A stretch of DNA of 64,000 nucleotides from Embleya sp042956465. GTDB taxonomy: Bacteria > Actinomycetota > Actinomycetes > Streptomycetales > Streptomycetaceae. Positions 61,382 to 64,000 of the stretch are shown in pieces (positions within the stretch are counted from its first letter, which is position 1; every line of letters starts with the position of its first letter). The notes beneath the pieces are model-generated. The model worked only from the letters and a program-made list of their open reading frames with translations, made no database searches and had not been told where the DNA came from. The DNA lies in NCBI RefSeq assembly GCF_042956465.1, contig NZ_JBIBGL010000006.1:186001-250000 (forward strand), written 5' to 3'. The translations under genes were made by a program, and so were the position numbers.

Positions 61382-62443
61382 ATGAGTTCCGATACGGTCG
61401 GGCGCGCCCGGACCACGGTTTTTTCGCCGAAGATCGAAGAACTCCTCCGGGAACATCGCGGTGTGAAGTTCTTTCGAGTGGACGCCGACACCGTCGGAGT
61501 CGCCGACCCGGATCTGATCGAGAAACTTCTCGAGAGCAGGTCCGCCCATGAATTCGAGCGGCCGACTTTCAAGCCGCTGTACGGAAGATCCATTGCCCGC
61601 GCGGAGGCCGCCGACGTGATGCAGGCGCTCTCGCGGGACGTCCGCGCCGCTTTGCACGAGCCGATTCCCGATAGTGTGGATCTTTCCGGGAACTGGCCGC
61701 ACGCGGGCCACGCCTATCTACGTGATCTGCTTTTCCGTCCCGATCCCTTGCGACTGCGCATGCTCACGGATCGCCGGCTCGAGGCGATGCCCGTATTGGC
61801 GCGGGCCGCGGTCCGCACGAGTGCCGCACTGCCCGGCACGCCCGATCCCGACGCGCCGATGTCGCAACTCGCGGCGCTGACCGCCACGGCGGCCGCGGAT
61901 CCGGACAACCGGCACCACGCGCTGGGGTTGTACCGACGGGTCGCGGCTCCGGTGTGCCTGGGAGTCTCGGCACTGGTCGCCAACGCGCTCTGGCTGGGCT
62001 CGCCCTTCGACGCCGACGCGTCGAACCGGCACATCGTGCTGGAGTCCCTGCGCCTGCTGCCGCCGTCGTGGAACATCCTGCGGGTCGCCTCCCCCGAGTT
62101 TCCCGCCCTGGATTCCCGGATCGGCCCGAACGACGACGTGCTGCTGCTCCCGCTGCTCAGTCACCGCGATCCCGAACTGTGGGTCGACCCGGACGATTTC
62201 CGACCCGAGCGCTGGAGCGACCTGGACGCCGACAACCATCCGGGGTACTTCCCCTTCGGCCACGCCTCCGACCGCTGCCGCGGCCGACACCTGATCATGC
62301 CGCTGGCCGAACACCTCCTCGATCGCATCCGCTCCCAGGGCCTCACGGTGAGCCCACACCAGACCGCCGCCACGGTGCCCCTTGCCGGTCTGCTCGGTGT
62401 CACCCGCGTGAAGATGGCCCGAACTGCCACGCCTGGACGGTGA
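61382..62443 (+). CDS. Cytochrome P450, atropopeptide-maturing
   Basis: A 353-residue P450, shorter than the usual 400. ESLRLLPP provides ExxR (Glu221, Arg224), the meander shows DPDDFRPERWSDLD and the heme loop FPFGHASDRCRGRHL holds the axial Cys299. The I-helix region (CLGVSALVANALWLG) lacks the usual AGxxT oxygen-activation motif. ATG 61382 has GGAG upstream. It is the only modifying enzyme beside the precursor, as in tryptorubin-type loci, where one P450 forms the C-C and C-N links between Trp/Tyr side chains. It would therefore cyclise VWYIWY. A dedicated peptidase is not apparent. Confidence 0.92.
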   Translation: MSSDTVGRARTTVFSPKIEELLREHRGVKFFRVDADTVGVADPDLIEKLLESRSAHEFERPTFKPLYGRSIARAEAADVMQALSRDVRAALHEPIPDSVDLSGNWPHAGHAYLRDLLFRPDPLRLRMLTDRRLEAMPVLARAAVRTSAALPGTPDPDAPMSQLAALTATAAADPDNRHHALGLYRRVAAPVCLGVSALVANALWLGSPFDADASNRHIVLESLRLLPPSWNILRVASPEFPALDSRIGPNDDVLLLPLLSHRDPELWVDPDDFRPERWSDLDADNHPGYFPFGHASDRCRGRHLIMPLAEHLLDRIRSQGLTVSPHQTAATVPLAGLLGVTRVKMARTATPGR

Positions 62444-62729
62444 GTTCGGCGGCAGGAGGATGGGGCCTGCGGAGTCGAGGCGGGTAGGCGGGGGAGGCGC
62501 GGCGCGGCGGCCGTGCGGGTGGGGCCGGGAGCATCTTCGCGTGCATCGAATTCGACCGCGGCAGGTCCCGCCTGCTCCGCCGCCGGCGCGCAGCGCGGCC
62601 GATTCCGGTCGGAGGCATATCTCCGGCGACATGGAAGATTGCTATTACCCGCGGCCGGCCGCCATCGGGATCCTGGTACCCCCTGGACACCACACGCGAG
62701 ATGCCGCGTGTCTTCGGAAACGAGGAACT

Positions 62730-63467
62730 TTGCGAATAACCAGGATAGTCCCCGCTCTCTTGGCCGCATTGCTCATGGTGCTCACCCTCGGCGCCACAGC
62801 CACCGCCTCCCCCGCCACGTCCGCGGTTCCGGTCGACCAGCCGTCGGCCGGCGGCCCCCAGCCGATCATCGGTGGCGGATATGCGCAGAACGCCCCCTGG
62901 GCGGCCCGCCTGTTCTCCGCCGGCAGGCAGACGTGTACCTCGACCATCATCGCGCCCACCTGGATCCTCACCGCGAAACACTGCGTCAGCGGGGGGCAGT
63001 TGACGTTCCGCATCGGCAGCCTGGACCAGACCTCCGGGGGCACCGTGGCCAACGGCGTCCAGACCTACACCAGTCCGTCGGCCGACCTGGCCCTGGTTCG
63101 GCTCGACCGCTCCGTCTCGGCCACCTACTCCCGACTCGGCCAACCCGGTTCGGTGACGGTGGGTCAGAGCGTCCAGGTCTACGGATGGGGCGCGACGTCA
63201 CGGTGCGGCCAGGAGATCAACTGCCAGTCGCAGTTCCTGAAGGTCGCGAACGTGACCGTGACCGGTGGTTGCCGCGACGCGTACAACGGTTCGGCGATCT
63301 GTGCGCAGCGCGGTAACGGGATCACCGCGGGCGGCGACTCGGGTGGTCCGATGCTGGCGAACGGTGTCCAGGTCGGCGTCGCCTCCACCAGCGACCGACA
63401 GACCACCACCGCGTACACGAACGTGACGGCGTACCGCTCCTGGATCCAGTCGGTCGCAGGCGTCTGA
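62730..63467 (+). CDS. Secreted trypsin-like serine protease (S1A)
   Basis: A 245-residue precursor: signal peptide (IVPALLAALLMVLTLGATAT), short propeptide and mature enzyme starting at IIGGGYAQNAPW. Catalytic triad His in ILTAKHC, Asp in SADLALVRL and Ser in GGDSGGPMLANG. Six cysteines. TTG 62730 gives a normal signal peptide but its GAGGA site is only 3-4 bases away; an upstream ATG at 62631 would add a long hydrophilic leader and is less likely. It lies downstream of the P450, but being exported it is not an obvious leader peptidase. Confidence 0.9.
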   Translation: MRITRIVPALLAALLMVLTLGATATASPATSAVPVDQPSAGGPQPIIGGGYAQNAPWAARLFSAGRQTCTSTIIAPTWILTAKHCVSGGQLTFRIGSLDQTSGGTVANGVQTYTSPSADLALVRLDRSVSATYSRLGQPGSVTVGQSVQVYGWGATSRCGQEINCQSQFLKVANVTVTGGCRDAYNGSAICAQRGNGITAGGDSGGPMLANGVQVGVASTSDRQTTTAYTNVTAYRSWIQSVAGV

Positions 63468-63566
63468 CCGACCCGACTCGTCGCCTCACCCCGCGGCCCG
63501 AGCCACCTTCGGAACCACGCTCCGAACCATTGCCGGGACCGCGACCGGAACCATGCGCCGAACCGA

Positions 63567-63613
63567 GCCCGATCGTCGTCCGCTTCGCCGCCGCGAACGG
63601 ACGATGATCGGGC
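63567..63613. terminator. Terminator hairpin after the protease
   Basis: GCCCGATCGTCGTCCG (63567-63582) pairs with CGGACGATGATCGGGC (63598-63613), 16 bp with one G-T pair, 100 bases past the protease stop. Confidence 0.65.
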
Positions 63614-63745
63614 ACGAACGTCTGCCCGCCCGGGCCCGGAGGGCGCCCGCCCCGCGATACGGCCGGCCGGCCCCGCGGCGCCACGTCGCGAGTGCCGCGG
63701 GTGGGCCCGCCGTCCGCCCGGGACGTCCCGTGGAGTGTCGCGGCG

Positions 63746-64000
63746 TCAGGGCACCCGTCGTGTCGGGCCTCCGCGCAGGATCGCCATCGCCGCGTTGTGC
63801 CCGGGGATGCCGCTCACGCCGCCGCCGCGTCGCGCGCCGGCCCCGCACAGCAGGATTCGTTCGTGGGCCGTTTCCACACCCCACGTGCCGTGGGTATCGG
63901 TGTCCCGCGCGTACGGCCAGGACAGGTCCCGGTGGAAGATGTGCCCGGCGGGCAGGCCGAGTTCGTGTTCCAGATCCAGTGGCGTGTGCACCTCCAGGCA
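63746..64000 (-). CDS. Phytoene-desaturase-like FAD oxidoreductase (C-terminal end)
   Basis: Cut by the right edge; only the last 84 or so codons are present. The sequence HELGLPAGHIFHRDLSWPYA and ILLCGAGARRGGGVSGIPGH is typical of the C-terminus of the actinobacterial NAD(P)/FAD-dependent oxidoreductases related to phytoene desaturase (the FAD-binding Gly-rich end). Substrate cannot be judged from this part. Confidence 0.85.
   Translation of the reverse strand, partial: CLEVHTPLDLEHELGLPAGHIFHRDLSWPYARDTDTHGTWGVETAHERILLCGAGARRGGGVSGIPGHNAAMAILRGGPTRRVP

Noticed and set aside
62730..63467. The trypsin-like protease as leader peptidase of the atropopeptide
   Set aside because: It has its own spacer, a signal peptide and a trypsin fold widespread as a stand-alone secreted enzyme. 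Proximity alone is not enough.
1..64000. tRNA, rRNA, riboswitch and insertion-sequence signatures
   Set aside because: None found by eye; no cloverleaf with CCA-type end, no transposase motifs and no paired terminal inverted repeats with target duplications.

Overview
The window is very GC-rich actinobacterial DNA. Strong third-position GC bias, GTG and TTG starts with GGAGG-type ribosome sites, a SARP regulator, many small secreted proteins and a DMATS-type prenyltransferase all point to a Streptomyces-like member of the Streptomycetaceae. No rRNA, tRNA, CRISPR array or insertion sequence was seen. Gene density is moderate, several intergenic regions are filled with short tandem repeats, and there are at least four decayed gene remnants.

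Layout. (1) 1-8.5 kb: assimilatory nitrate/nitrite reduction, with the C-terminal part of a molybdopterin nitrate reductase (cut by the left edge), an FAD/NAD oxidoreductase, nirB, nirD and a NarK transporter. (2) 8.7-24 kb: accessory genes, including a quinone oxidoreductase, a polysaccharide deacetylase divergent from an AfsR-like SARP regulator, a DUF5990 protein, a SAM methyltransferase, a zinc-type CDF exporter divergent from an ArsR repressor, and a small secreted protein with a near-perfect Crp site. Remnants of VOC, TetR/MFS and ECF-sigma genes also lie here. (3) 22.9-38.3 kb: what reads as a complete L-fucose utilisation regulon. It has two alpha-L-fucosidases (one cytosolic, one secreted), a GntR/FadR regulator, an ABC sugar importer (binding protein, two permeases, ATPase), a mutarotase, and enzymes for every step of the non-phosphorylative route: aldo/keto reductase, lactonase, fuconate dehydratase, SDR and FAH-family hydrolase. 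A shared 16-bp motif (consensus TATACATCSGATSWCT) precedes nearly every transcription unit. (4) 38.4-54.8 kb: regulators, a tendamistat-like secreted protein, a carboxylesterase, a large AAA ATPase regulator beside a DMATS-type aromatic prenyltransferase, an AlkZ-like protein, a secreted HNH nuclease, an ABC exporter, and an Lrp/AsnC regulator divergent from an SMP-30 lactonase. (5) 54.8-64 kb: an M55 D-aminopeptidase divergent from a serine hydrolase, a Nudix hydrolase, a small peptide plus kinase-like pair, a trypsin-like protease and the end of a phytoene-desaturase-like oxidoreductase.

The most notable locus is at 61.1-62.4 kb. A 28-residue peptide ends in VWYIWYS and carries a KSLK element in its leader. 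A single short cytochrome P450 follows. This matches the layout of atropopeptide (tryptorubin-type) ribosomal peptides, whose prototype core is AWYIWY; here the core would be VWYIWY. A Crp-type site and an overlapping perfect palindrome lie upstream of the precursor.
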